Positions 39,858 to 47,785 of a stretch of 57,670 nucleotides of DNA are shown piece after piece. The position numbers were made by a program, and so were the translations under genes. The stretch is from the NCBI GenBank assembly GCA_964405665.1, contig CAYOOT010000011.1, forward strand, positions 1 to 57,670. Reading direction: 5' to 3'. Each line of letters starts with the position of its first letter. Within the stretch, counting starts at the first letter, position 1. The notes under the pieces are model-generated. The model was not told where the DNA came from, did not search any database, and worked only from the letters and a program-made list of their open reading frames with translations. The stretch is from CAYOOT01 sp964405665 (lineage in GTDB: Bacteria; Bdellovibrionota_C; UBA2361; SZUA-149; CAZDWZ01).

Positions 39858-42216
39858 GGCAATAACAAATCGCGGAAAGATTTATCCCCCAGTTGAGTTT
39901 AAATATGCTAGCTCAACTTACGGCATCGAAGATGTCGAATGGGAGCGCATTGTTGATCGAATGGGAAGAAATCCCAATGATATGGAATGTGCGATCTTTG
40001 CAATGCTCTGGTCGGAATCCTATTGTAATAAAAGCTCAGCTTCCATTTTAGAAAGCATTAAAAGAGAGTATCCCAATGTAATAAAAATTCCGGGCTCCAG
40101 AGTGGGATTAGTAAAAATTTCTGAAAAAGAATATCTTGTTAGTAGAATTATTGCCAACAATGAGCAATCATATATTGATTCCTATTATGGATCGCAAGCC
40201 TGCCTGGATATGGCATTAACTGAACTCACTGCTGTCGGAGCGAAACCTCTGGCAGTATTGAACCTGCTACGCTTTGGATCTTCAGAGCAAATTCAAAATC
40301 AAAAACTCTTGCAAGGAGCAGTTAACGGGATCAGTAATTATTGCAATAAATTTGGCATACCTTCCATTGGCGGTGAACTTTATTTTCACAAACAATACAA
40401 CATGAGCACAATGGTCAATTGTGCGGCAATTGGTATTTTAAAAACAGATTTTGCCCTAACTCGAGAAAAGCCGCCGTTTGGCAGTTCTTTGATTTATGTG
40501 GGAGCTAAAACCGGGCGAGACGGAATGCCCTTGATTAAAAAACCTGGGGACATGACACTGATAGAAACAAAAAATAAAAAGACATTAAAAAATGGCGATC
40601 CTTTACTTGCTGAAAGATTAATTTCCGCCTGCGCAGAAGCAATTTCTCAAGGATTACTGCGCGATGTAGTCAGCGCCGGAGTTGGTGGCTTAGGAACTGC
40701 GTGTTTCGATCTAGCGGCGAGAATTAATAATCCTATTAAATTAGATATCGATCGCATTCCTCTTAAAGTAGAAGGATTAAATGCCAAGGAAATTCTCTTA
40801 AGTGAAACATCAGAGCGTCTGATGGCAATTGCCACCAAAGGGGAACATCGAAAATTAATTGATGTTTTTCATAAATGGGATATTGAATCCACAGTGGTAG
40901 GACAAGTCGCGGATTCTGATGGCATGGAATTTTATTGGAACCATTATCAAGCAGCCGATATTCCTTTTCAGTTTGCTCTAGGCGGCTCAACACAAAAACA
41001 TTATCAAGTTGTTAAATTTCCACCGATGCTTCGGCGCAATGATTCGCAAGAAGCTGCCGATGCCATTCGCAAAAGAAAGCGCAAGGTGCAAGATGAATGG
41101 TCTGTAGTTCGAGACTCTACGGAAGGAAAAGATATTCATACCGGCGAAATTAATCGCTCCACAAATTTAGAAGACACCTGGCTTGATTTATTAGCTAACC
41201 CCAATCTTTGTTCTCGAGCTCCAATTTATCAACTTTTTGATCAAAGCATTGGACTAAATTCATTAATCACCGCCGGTGCAGATTCCGCGGTACTTAGACT
41301 TAAAGATAAAGAAAAACCTAATCGCGCCTTGGCACTTTCTCTTGATGCAAATTCTTTGTATGTAGGGATGGAACCATATTTGGGAACAGTCCAAACTATC
41401 GCTGAGAGCATGCGTAATCTTGCAGCAAGTGGTGCAAAGCCGATTGGTCTTGCTACTTGCCTAAATTATGGCAATCCTGGAAATTACAAAGAAGTCTGCG
41501 AACTTTCCGAATCTATTCGAGGATTGGGAGACGCCGCAAAAATCTGGAATATTCCCATACTGTCGGAATTTATCAGTCTCTTTAATGGCACTGACGCTTA
41601 TCCCACACTTCCGACACCGGCAATTTTAAGTATCGGACTAATTGAAGATGTCAAAACTATCTGCTCCATATCTTTTAAAAATCGTGGAGATAAAATATTT
41701 TTACTGGGTACAACATTAAATGAAATTGGTTGCTCTGAATATGGCAGCTACTGTCACCATCAAGTAAATCGTTTAGTCCCGGACATTAATTTCGATTTAG
41801 AAAAGCGAACTTGCGACTTAATTTGCGCTCTTGTAGAAAATGGACTACTTCAATCGGCCCATGATATTTCTTCGGGCGGTTTGGCGCTCACACTTGCCGA
41901 AAGCTGTCTTTCTTCAGAAAAACCAATTGGTGCAACATTAAATCTCGAACACACCTTAGAACCTAAAGAATTTCGACCCGATGCAATGCTTTTTAGTGAG
42001 ACCTCAGCACGTTTTCTAGTCAGCTTCAAACCTGAAAATGAAGAAAAAATTCGCGAGCTTTGTTTTCAACATAAAATTCCTGTGACTGCTGAAGGTAGTG
42101 TGGGAGGCCGTGATCTCGTTTTTACTGGCGCAGTCGATTGCTCTATTCCTTTACCGACAGCACATAAAATCTGGACAAAAAGATTAAATACTCTACTGGG
42201 GATTGTTAGCAATTAA
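39856..42216 (+). CDS. PurL-like protein lacking both family histidine motifs
   Basis: A 786-residue protein with the double AIRS-type fold of small PurL (formylglycinamidine ribonucleotide synthase). Conserved family parts are 'GGELYFHKQYNMSTMVNC', 'EILLSETSERLMAIATKG', 'MEPYLGTVQTIAESMRNLAA', 'LNYGNPGNYKEVCEL' and 'AHDISSGGLALTLAESCL'. But the N-terminal WSEHCSYK motif reads 'LWSESYCNKSS', and the ESHNHPS motif is replaced by 'ANNEQSYID'. The glycine-rich phosphate loop is altered too, and SGNVSLYNET reads 'SEFISLFNGT'. Both histidines thought important for catalysis are gone. A divergent paralogue or pseudoenzyme is more likely than the purine enzyme. It is long for the group (usually about 720-750). 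Confidence 0.85.
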   Translation: MAITNRGKIYPPVEFKYASSTYGIEDVEWERIVDRMGRNPNDMECAIFAMLWSESYCNKSSASILESIKREYPNVIKIPGSRVGLVKISEKEYLVSRIIANNEQSYIDSYYGSQACLDMALTELTAVGAKPLAVLNLLRFGSSEQIQNQKLLQGAVNGISNYCNKFGIPSIGGELYFHKQYNMSTMVNCAAIGILKTDFALTREKPPFGSSLIYVGAKTGRDGMPLIKKPGDMTLIETKNKKTLKNGDPLLAERLISACAEAISQGLLRDVVSAGVGGLGTACFDLAARINNPIKLDIDRIPLKVEGLNAKEILLSETSERLMAIATKGEHRKLIDVFHKWDIESTVVGQVADSDGMEFYWNHYQAADIPFQFALGGSTQKHYQVVKFPPMLRRNDSQEAADAIRKRKRKVQDEWSVVRDSTEGKDIHTGEINRSTNLEDTWLDLLANPNLCSRAPIYQLFDQSIGLNSLITAGADSAVLRLKDKEKPNRALALSLDANSLYVGMEPYLGTVQTIAESMRNLAASGAKPIGLATCLNYGNPGNYKEVCELSESIRGLGDAAKIWNIPILSEFISLFNGTDAYPTLPTPAILSIGLIEDVKTICSISFKNRGDKIFLLGTTLNEIGCSEYGSYCHHQVNRLVPDINFDLEKRTCDLICALVENGLLQSAHDISSGGLALTLAESCLSSEKPIGATLNLEHTLEPKEFRPDAMLFSETSARFLVSFKPENEEKIRELCFQHKIPVTAEGSVGGRDLVFTGAVDCSIPLPTAHKIWTKRLNTLLGIVSN

Positions 42217-42217
42217 T

Positions 42218-42411
42218 GGAGCGCGGACTTTAGGGCATCTCTAAAAATTAGGTAGAATAATTGTTTAGGATGTTTAAATTACGAAAATTTAATTTGTAGG
42301 GGCGCCCATCGAATGGGTGCCCCTACATTGTTAATAGCCAAAATAAAATGTTTGTAAGAAACGGATGTTTGTTTTGTCTAATTTTTAGAGATGTCCTAAA
42401 ATCCGCGCTCC
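42218..42411. repeat. Inverted-repeat element with nested GTAGGGGC hairpin
   Basis: A 194-bp element. The 34-bp ends (42218-42251 and 42378-42411, starting GGAGCGCGGACTTTAGGGCA) are inverted at 32 of 34 bases. The middle holds a complete GTAGGGGC hairpin. The outer arm shares its first 17 bases with the perfect hairpin at 16620-16718. It fills the whole gap between the convergent PurL-like and dnaK genes, beginning two bases after the first stop and ending 7 bases before the second. Confidence 0.85.
42295..42327. repeat. GTAGGGGC hairpin nested in the 42.2-kb element
   Basis: TGTAGGGGCGCCCAT..ATGGGTGCCCCTACA with a short CGA loop region, inside the larger inverted repeat at 42218-42411. This shows that one repeat family inserted into another, or that both move together. 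Confidence 0.88.
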
Positions 42412-42418
42412 GATACAA

Positions 42419-44308
42419 CTAAAACTGACTTTCAACAAATTCATCCAAAGCGGCAGACCTTTTCTTCAAGTCTTTGATGGCATCTTTTAATTCTGCTTCT
42501 GTGCCAGCACTATCTAAGACTGTTCGAGAATTGCTTAAGGCTTCTTCTAAAAATACCCGGCCTTTTCCTTTAAAATCTTTACCTTCGGTATTGAGTTTTG
42601 CTTGTGTGTGAAAAAGAAGATTTTTTAATTCGGTTTTTGCTTCACCTAGTTGATCGTCTTTGGCAATATCTTTAATTGCGCCGTATCCCCGATCGGCCAT
42701 TCTCTTTTTTTGCTCATCGGCCACAATTCCTTCACGAACTAATTTATCAATTTCGTAATCGGAAAGTCCGGAGCTGGCAATAATTTCTATTGTTTGTTCT
42801 TCTCCTGTATCCAAATCTTTTGCCGCAACATGCACAATTCCTTCGGCATCAACTTCAAAAGTCACCGCTACTTCCGGAACACCACGCGGTGCCGGCCGGA
42901 TTCCCATTAACTCAAAATTAGCCAGAGATTTATTATCTGGCGCAAAATCACTTTCCCCTTGCAATACATGGATACTAATTTGTGGTTGGTTCGGAGCAGA
43001 AGTTGTAAATATTTCTGTTTTCTTTGTCGGCACAGTAGTATTTCTTGAAAGAATGGTGTGCATTCTCGCCCCTTGAATTTCAATTCCTAAACTAAGGGAA
43101 GTAACGTCTAGTAAACTAACACCTCGAATATAGCCTTGCAACAATCCGGCTTGAACTGCCGCACCCAAGGCAACCGCTTCATCAGGATCAATTGTATCTA
43201 ATGGTTCTTTGCCAAAAATTTTTGCTGCCGTGCTTTTTACCGCCGGCATTCTGGTCATACCACCGACTAGAATTACATCAGTAATATCATCCCCTGTAAG
43301 CTTGGCATCATCCAAGCATTGCAAACAAGGCTCTTCCAATCTTCGTAAACTATCTCGCACAATATCTTCAAGCTGCCTACGGCCCATCTTGATCTTCATG
43401 TGCTCCATCCCTTGCACGAAAGGAAGATTAAGTTCTACTTCACCAACCTTGGAAAGATCATGTTTTGCTTGTTGAGCAACTTCCTTAAATCTTTGTAAGA
43501 TACCTTTTTCTGAACTAATATCCCGGCCACTTAATTTTTTAAACTCATCCATCAAATGTTGCACAATCGCCAAATCAAAATCCTCACCTCCCAAGAAAGT
43601 ATCGCCATTTGTTGCCTTAACGTCAAAAATACCTTCTCGCAGTTCTAGAATAGAAATATCGAAGGTTCCGCCACCTAGATCAAACACCGCAATCATCCGA
43701 TCGGAACTTCCCTTATTTTTTCTTTTTTGTGCCTCAGTTAAAACATTTTTACCATCGACAATATTTAGACCAAAAGCTAAAGCAGCGGCAGTCGGCTCAT
43801 TGATGATTCTTAAAACATCCAAACCGGCGATTCTTCCGGCATCTTTTGTGGCTTGTCTTTGGGAATCATTAAAGTGCGCTGGAACAGTAATTACTGCGCG
43901 CATAACTTTTTCTTTTAAATAATGTTCGGCAACTTCCTTTGCCCGAACTAAAATTCTGGAAGATACTTCTTCCGGGCTTGTGGGAACTCCATTTATTTCC
44001 ACCCAGGCATCATTATTTTCTGCTGCTATAATTTTATAGGGCAAACGAGTAGCAGCATCCTGCACTTCGGGAGTATTGAATTTTCTACCAATTAATCTTT
44101 TTACTGCAAAAATTGTGTTAGTTCGATTTGTTTGCTGTTGTTCTTTTGCTACAAAACCGACTAATGGTTCATTAACTGCGTTAATTGCATAAATAGAGGG
44201 AATGGTATTTCTTCCTTCTTCATCCAGAATAACCACAGGACGGCCATTTTCAATAATGGCAACACAAGAGTTTGATGTTCCTAAATCTATACCAATTACT
44301 TTGCTCAT
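42419..44308 (-). CDS. dnaK: DnaK-type Hsp70 chaperone
   Basis: A 629-residue Hsp70. Motifs: 'VIGIDLGTSNSCVAIIENG' (phosphate 1), 'VITVPAHFNDSQRQATKDAGRIAGLDVLRIINEPTAAALAFG', 'IAVFDLGGGTFDISILEL' (phosphate 2) and 'VILVGGMTRMPAV' (adenosine). The substrate domain begins near 'LSLGIEIQGARMHTILSRNTTVP'. An insert after 'NEPTAAALAFG' ('NIVDGKNVLTEAQKRKNKG') is longer than in E. coli DnaK. The end lacks the EEVD/EDKK-type acidic tail. No dnaJ or grpE is adjacent; instead an ECF-type sigma gene precedes it. So it may be a second DnaK with a special client set rather than the main one. Confidence 0.92.
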   Translation of the reverse strand: MSKVIGIDLGTSNSCVAIIENGRPVVILDEEGRNTIPSIYAINAVNEPLVGFVAKEQQQTNRTNTIFAVKRLIGRKFNTPEVQDAATRLPYKIIAAENNDAWVEINGVPTSPEEVSSRILVRAKEVAEHYLKEKVMRAVITVPAHFNDSQRQATKDAGRIAGLDVLRIINEPTAAALAFGLNIVDGKNVLTEAQKRKNKGSSDRMIAVFDLGGGTFDISILELREGIFDVKATNGDTFLGGEDFDLAIVQHLMDEFKKLSGRDISSEKGILQRFKEVAQQAKHDLSKVGEVELNLPFVQGMEHMKIKMGRRQLEDIVRDSLRRLEEPCLQCLDDAKLTGDDITDVILVGGMTRMPAVKSTAAKIFGKEPLDTIDPDEAVALGAAVQAGLLQGYIRGVSLLDVTSLSLGIEIQGARMHTILSRNTTVPTKKTEIFTTSAPNQPQISIHVLQGESDFAPDNKSLANFELMGIRPAPRGVPEVAVTFEVDAEGIVHVAAKDLDTGEEQTIEIIASSGLSDYEIDKLVREGIVADEQKKRMADRGYGAIKDIAKDDQLGEAKTELKNLLFHTQAKLNTEGKDFKGKGRVFLEEALSNSRTVLDSAGTEAELKDAIKDLKKRSAALDEFVESQF

Positions 44309-44362
44309 GGTACTGTTATTATCCTATTTTACAAATATGCAATATAGAAAGAATAATTTTAT

Positions 44363-44992
44363 TTAAAGGATAATTTCTTGATTTTTTTCGACTTTTTTTG
44401 CTTTGGGAGCATTAATTTTAGATGATAAAACTGGAGATTCTTTCTTTCTCAAATAGCTACAAACCATTAATCTTGCACGATGCAAATACGCCTTAATTTC
44501 TAGCTCAGAGATACTCAAAATTTTAGAAATTTCTAGAGCATCAAGTTGGGTTGCTTCATGCAGCAAATATACGACCTTATATTCATAAGGTAGAGATTGT
44601 ACAGCTAAACGTAAATAATCTTTATCATTGTATTGCTCAAGAGTATTCTCAGCTAGATTGGGAACTACTAATCTCAAATTTTCTTTCGTAATAGATTTTT
44701 CCAGTGTTTGCTCAGAAGCACTTTCCTGCACCGCTATTTCTTCAACAACTGAGCGATAAAGTAAACTAGATACTGCTAAGTTATCTTCTACCGCTTGATC
44801 TAAAGTTGTAATTACCTTTTCAAAAACCCTACTTAAAACTTCTTCTGTAGCAGTCTCGTCTTGAAGCAGGTTTGAACAAAAACCATACAACTTACCTTCA
44901 AAGAGAGCCAACAGCTCCTCAATAAAACCTTCATTTTTTGCAGCAACTAACCTTTTTAGTAAATCCTGATCTGAGGAGCCATTAAAGCTCAT
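44363..44992 (-). CDS. ECF-like sigma-70 family factor
   Basis: A 209-residue protein. The N-terminal 75 residues resemble sigma region 2 ('LLKRLVAAKNEGFIEELLALFEGKLYGFCSNLLQDETATEEVLSRVFEKV'), though weaker than usual in the -10 recognition part. Residues about 125-185 are a clear region 4 helix-turn-helix ('LAVQSLPYEYKVVYLLHEATQLDALEISKILSISELEIKAYLHRARLMVCSYL'). The 40-residue linker between is long. The basic tail is unusual. It lies 54 bases before dnaK on the same strand, so the pair is likely an operon. It has no obvious anti-sigma partner nearby. A related but degenerate regulator cannot be ruled out. Confidence 0.8.
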   Translation of the reverse strand: MSFNGSSDQDLLKRLVAAKNEGFIEELLALFEGKLYGFCSNLLQDETATEEVLSRVFEKVITTLDQAVEDNLAVSSLLYRSVVEEIAVQESASEQTLEKSITKENLRLVVPNLAENTLEQYNDKDYLRLAVQSLPYEYKVVYLLHEATQLDALEISKILSISELEIKAYLHRARLMVCSYLRKKESPVLSSKINAPKAKKVEKNQEIIL

Positions 44993-45090
44993 ATAAAAAC
45001 CCTTTAATTAACCTAAGACAACTAAAACCCTATAGATGTTTAGTAGCAAAAAAAGGAGAAAGGATTGTCACAGTTTTGTAAAAGGATTTA

Positions 45091-45207
45091 ATGACTTTGT
45101 CTAGAACGGATAAGGAACTCCTTAAAGAAGAAAATTATATGTGGATCTTCTATTATCTGTTAAAAAACTATGCTCATGACGACATTTGTTTTAAATTTGA
45201 TGAATAA
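45091..45207 (+). CDS. Possible small protein of 38 residues
   Basis: An ORF of 38 codons with an AAAAGGA site five bases before its ATG, in the 245-bp gap between the divergent sigma-factor and HTTM-like genes. The peptide is charged at the start ('TLSRTDKELLKEENY'), then aromatic ('MWIFYYLLKNYAHDD'). No family is known to me. The good ribosome-binding site and codon use like the neighbours are the only support. Confidence 0.35.
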   Translation: MTLSRTDKELLKEENYMWIFYYLLKNYAHDDICFKFDE

Positions 45208-45237
45208 GCATAATATTTTGATTCTTAAAGTTTTGTG

Positions 45238-46638
45238 ATGAGACGACAAATATATCTAATTTTCCCTTTTCTCTGGGCGATTTCTATCCTTTTTCAGCTT
45301 AGCTCCTGTTTGTATCTTCCACTTAATTTACTCCAACCCCCGGCCACGGCAATTGGCCTGGTGGAACTGCTAATATTATTAAGTGCTATTGTACTTTTAT
45401 TTTTACCGGCTTCGGTTTTGTTTTTAAATGTGACTTCACTTCTGATTATTACAGATACATTTCTCAGCGCTCCCCATATTCCAAATCATCGATTGATTAC
45501 AACATTTGTCGCTTTATCGATTCTCTTGGGCAGTTTAAAAAATTTAAAAAAACCATTACTTTGGAAAATTCTTAAAGAGATTGCTCCGACAATCAGATTT
45601 TTAGTCTTTACACTTTATTTTTATGCGGTTTTTCATAAATTAAATTCTGATTTTCTTTTTAGCACTACAAGCTGCGCCAATGTCCTCTATCAAGATATCA
45701 ATTCGGGCTTAAATATTCTTCCTTTAAATTCTTTTGTTTTAAGTGTGGTTCCCTGGGTTACTATTTTTATTGAAGGAATTATACCTTTCTTATTATTTTT
45801 TCCGAGCACCAGAAATTTCGCAATTTTACTAGCTATTGTTTTTCATTTTTTTCTTACTCTGGATCCGATGACGAATTACTCAGATTTCTCTTCAACAATG
45901 TTTCCTCTTTTTGTTTTCTTTTTGAGCGATCATTTTTTAAGAAAAAGTACAAAAAATCTCAATTCTATCTTACAATTGCTGATTTACAAAAAACACTTAT
46001 GTTACGTAAGTGTTTTTTGTTTTTTGATTATTTTTTATTTTCTTTTCCATAGTCTGGACAAGCATTATCTTCCTCTCTTATTTTATTCCATCACTTTTTT
46101 TTGGTTTTTATACACCATAACCTTAGTTACCTATTTCTCTTTTACTATTAATGGCAAATGGCAGAGCAATCATATTGCCAATTTTAAAATATTTCCTTCT
46201 TCTTTTGTCCAACAAGTTCTGGTTATTTTATTCTTTCTAAATGGCACATTGCCTTATTTGGGAATCAAAACTAGATCTTCTTTTGATATGTATTCTAACC
46301 TGAGAGTGGAGGGAAATATCTCCAATCACTTTATTATTAGTAAACCACGGGATCTTCTGGGATACAGTAGTACTCTGGTGAAAATTATCGACTCTTCCGA
46401 TAATTTTCTAATTGAAGAATACAAAAATAAAAATTTAGTTCTTACCTATTTTGAATTCTGGAGATATGTCAGCACCCACCAAGAGATTTCCGTTAACTAT
46501 GAAATGAATGAAAAACAATATGATTTAAAAAAAATTAGCGAAGAACCGACATTAGCTATTCCTCCCAATTCTCTTTTACAAAAATTACTTTGGTATCGAC
46601 CTGTTGATGAAAAACTCCCAGCTCGTTGTCAGTGGTAA
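45238..46638 (+). CDS. HTTM-like integral membrane protein
   Basis: About 466 residues with roughly ten transmembrane helices. 'FLVFTLYFYAVFHKLNSDFLF' and 'VTIFIEGIIPFLLFFPSTRNFAILLAIVFHFFLTLDP' match the HTTM (gamma-carboxylase-like) membrane fold, including the K-L-N-x-D/F motif. The C-terminal part 'FLNGTLPYLGIKTRSSFDMYSNLRVEGNISNH' is a phrase typical of HTTM-type proteins in myxobacteria and related groups. Their function is unknown; only the eukaryotic and Leptospira relatives are shown to be vitamin K-dependent carboxylases. ATG 45238 or GTG 45235 may be used. An inverted repeat inside the gene at 45986 is noted separately. Confidence 0.72.
   Translation: MRRQIYLIFPFLWAISILFQLSSCLYLPLNLLQPPATAIGLVELLILLSAIVLLFLPASVLFLNVTSLLIITDTFLSAPHIPNHRLITTFVALSILLGSLKNLKKPLLWKILKEIAPTIRFLVFTLYFYAVFHKLNSDFLFSTTSCANVLYQDINSGLNILPLNSFVLSVVPWVTIFIEGIIPFLLFFPSTRNFAILLAIVFHFFLTLDPMTNYSDFSSTMFPLFVFFLSDHFLRKSTKNLNSILQLLIYKKHLCYVSVFCFLIIFYFLFHSLDKHYLPLLFYSITFFWFLYTITLVTYFSFTINGKWQSNHIANFKIFPSSFVQQVLVILFFLNGTLPYLGIKTRSSFDMYSNLRVEGNISNHFIISKPRDLLGYSSTLVKIIDSSDNFLIEEYKNKNLVLTYFEFWRYVSTHQEISVNYEMNEKQYDLKKISEEPTLAIPPNSLLQKLLWYRPVDEKLPARCQW
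45986..46020. repeat. Intragenic 14-bp perfect inverted repeat
   Basis: ACAAAAAACACTTA and its exact inverse TAAGTGTTTTTTGT surround a 7-base loop, inside the HTTM-like coding region and in frame. The right side continues into TTTTTT, so on the plus strand it looks like a terminator within a gene, although the stem is AT-rich and probably weak. Confidence 0.7.
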
Positions 46639-46648
46639 GTTTAAAAAT

Positions 46649-46680
46649 CTGAAGCGCGGACGTCCTCGTCCGCGCTTCAG
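46649..46680. repeat. GAAGCGCGGACG hairpin between convergent genes
   Basis: A perfect 14-bp stem CTGAAGCGCGGACG with loop TCCT, in the 51-bp gap between the convergent HTTM-like and mlaC genes. GCGCGGACGTCCTCGTCCGCG is a repeat seen in many unrelated genomes. Its GCGCGGAC part resembles the arms at 16620 and 42218. Confidence 0.9.
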
Positions 46681-46689
46681 CTCCAGCAA

Positions 46690-47283
46690 CTATTTTGCAT
46701 TCCCTTTAACTTGTTTCTTTTTCAGTTGTTCAATCAAGCCTTTCATTCCATCTTTACGCACAATTCCAGCAAATTCTGTTCTGTAATTACTGATTAAACC
46801 AACATTTTCAATTAAAACATCATAGGCTTGCCATTTGGACCCCTCGTTTTTTAACCGATAATCTATTGCCGCATTTTCTCCTTCTGCCTTAACATAGGTT
46901 CGGACTAAGGCTTTATCGCCATCAATTTTTGTTTCTCTAATTTCCAAAGTGCTACTTAAAACATTGGATTTGATTCGCTTTAAATAGGTACGAGCCAGAA
47001 GATCGGTAAAAAGATCCACATACTGCTGTTGTTCGTCGGCAGTAGCTTTTTGCCAATTTGCACCTAAACTAGAACGCGCCATTTCTTTCCAATTAAACAT
47101 CGGCTGAAGAATATTTCTGATATTTTGATCAATAACAGTTTCGCCCTGCTTACCTTGAACAGCTTGCTTTACTTTCTCATATGTTGTTCTAACCTGCTCA
47201 TCTGGGGCAAGGCTAGCAAAACAAAGAGTTGAAAACACGCAGATAGTACATACATACAAAAAAATTATCTTCAATTTATTCAT
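46690..47283 (-). CDS. mlaC: MlaC-like phospholipid-binding periplasmic protein
   Basis: About 197 residues of the Tgt2/MlaC family. Signal peptide 'MNKLKIIFLYVCTICVFSTLCFA', then 'LAPDEQVRTTYEKVKQAV', 'NIRNILQPMFNWKEMARSSLGANWQKATADEQQQYVDLFTDLLARTYLKRI' and 'ALVRTYVKAEGENAAIDYRLKNEGSKWQAYDVLIENVGLISNYRTEF', written here as separate strings of the family's conserved core. MlaC carries phospholipids between the outer membrane and the inner-membrane MlaFEDB complex. The other mla genes are not beside it. ATG 47283 is chosen because it begins a proper signal peptide. Confidence 0.9.
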   Translation of the reverse strand: MNKLKIIFLYVCTICVFSTLCFASLAPDEQVRTTYEKVKQAVQGKQGETVIDQNIRNILQPMFNWKEMARSSLGANWQKATADEQQQYVDLFTDLLARTYLKRIKSNVLSSTLEIRETKIDGDKALVRTYVKAEGENAAIDYRLKNEGSKWQAYDVLIENVGLISNYRTEFAGIVRKDGMKGLIEQLKKKQVKGNAK

Positions 47284-47370
47284 TTTTAGCTTTAATTTAG
47301 TTAATATATTGCCTGGTTTGATTTGCTGATTTTTACTATAAAAGTATATAAACAATAAAGAACTTTTTAC

Positions 47371-47781
47371 ATGATGAAGCTTAGACACACTACTTTTTTA
47401 ATCTTTTTATTTTTCTTTTCTTCTTCCTGCAATGGCAAGGACGTTCCAGGAGGAGAAATTACGATAAAAAATGACATTATGGATAAAGAATACAACAGTT
47501 TTATTATTGACAAAGTAATACTCGGCACCGGCGCTTCTTCTTTTTCCACAAAAATCAAGCCCGGTGAAGAGGTAGTTTTACCAAGAAAGAATGTGGAATC
47601 ATTTCGTGTTACCAGAAAATATGAAGATCACTCCAACATTTACGAAGTAACTTGCCCCAAAGGTTTTAAAAAACAAGTTACAATGAAATTAATTGATATT
47701 CACTTAAATAAAATTGACGGCGGCTGCACTCTCAGTCGTAAAGGAATAATTGAAGACGGTTTTACTAAATGGGAAGATTAA
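47371..47781 (+). CDS. Small putative lipoprotein
   Basis: A 136-residue protein with a signal 'LRHTTFLIFLFFFSSSCNGK', Cys near residue 20 as the likely lipid site. The mature part is beta-rich ('GGEITIKNDIMDKEYNSFII', 'FSTKIKPGEEVVLPRKNVESF') with two further Cys residues ('EVTCPKGFKKQ' and 'DGGCTLSRKG') that could form a disulphide. No family is recognised. It is divergent from mlaC and convergent with uvrC, with 4 bases between stops. It is probably a real exported protein because of the clear signal and even codon use. Confidence 0.75.
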   Translation: MMKLRHTTFLIFLFFFSSSCNGKDVPGGEITIKNDIMDKEYNSFIIDKVILGTGASSFSTKIKPGEEVVLPRKNVESFRVTRKYEDHSNIYEVTCPKGFKKQVTMKLIDIHLNKIDGGCTLSRKGIIEDGFTKWED

Positions 47782-47785
47782 AAAA

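Noticed and set aside
46604..46786. Plus-strand ORF containing GRPRPRF
   Set aside because: Translated hairpin repeat overlapping the HTTM-like end and mlaC; no start signal.
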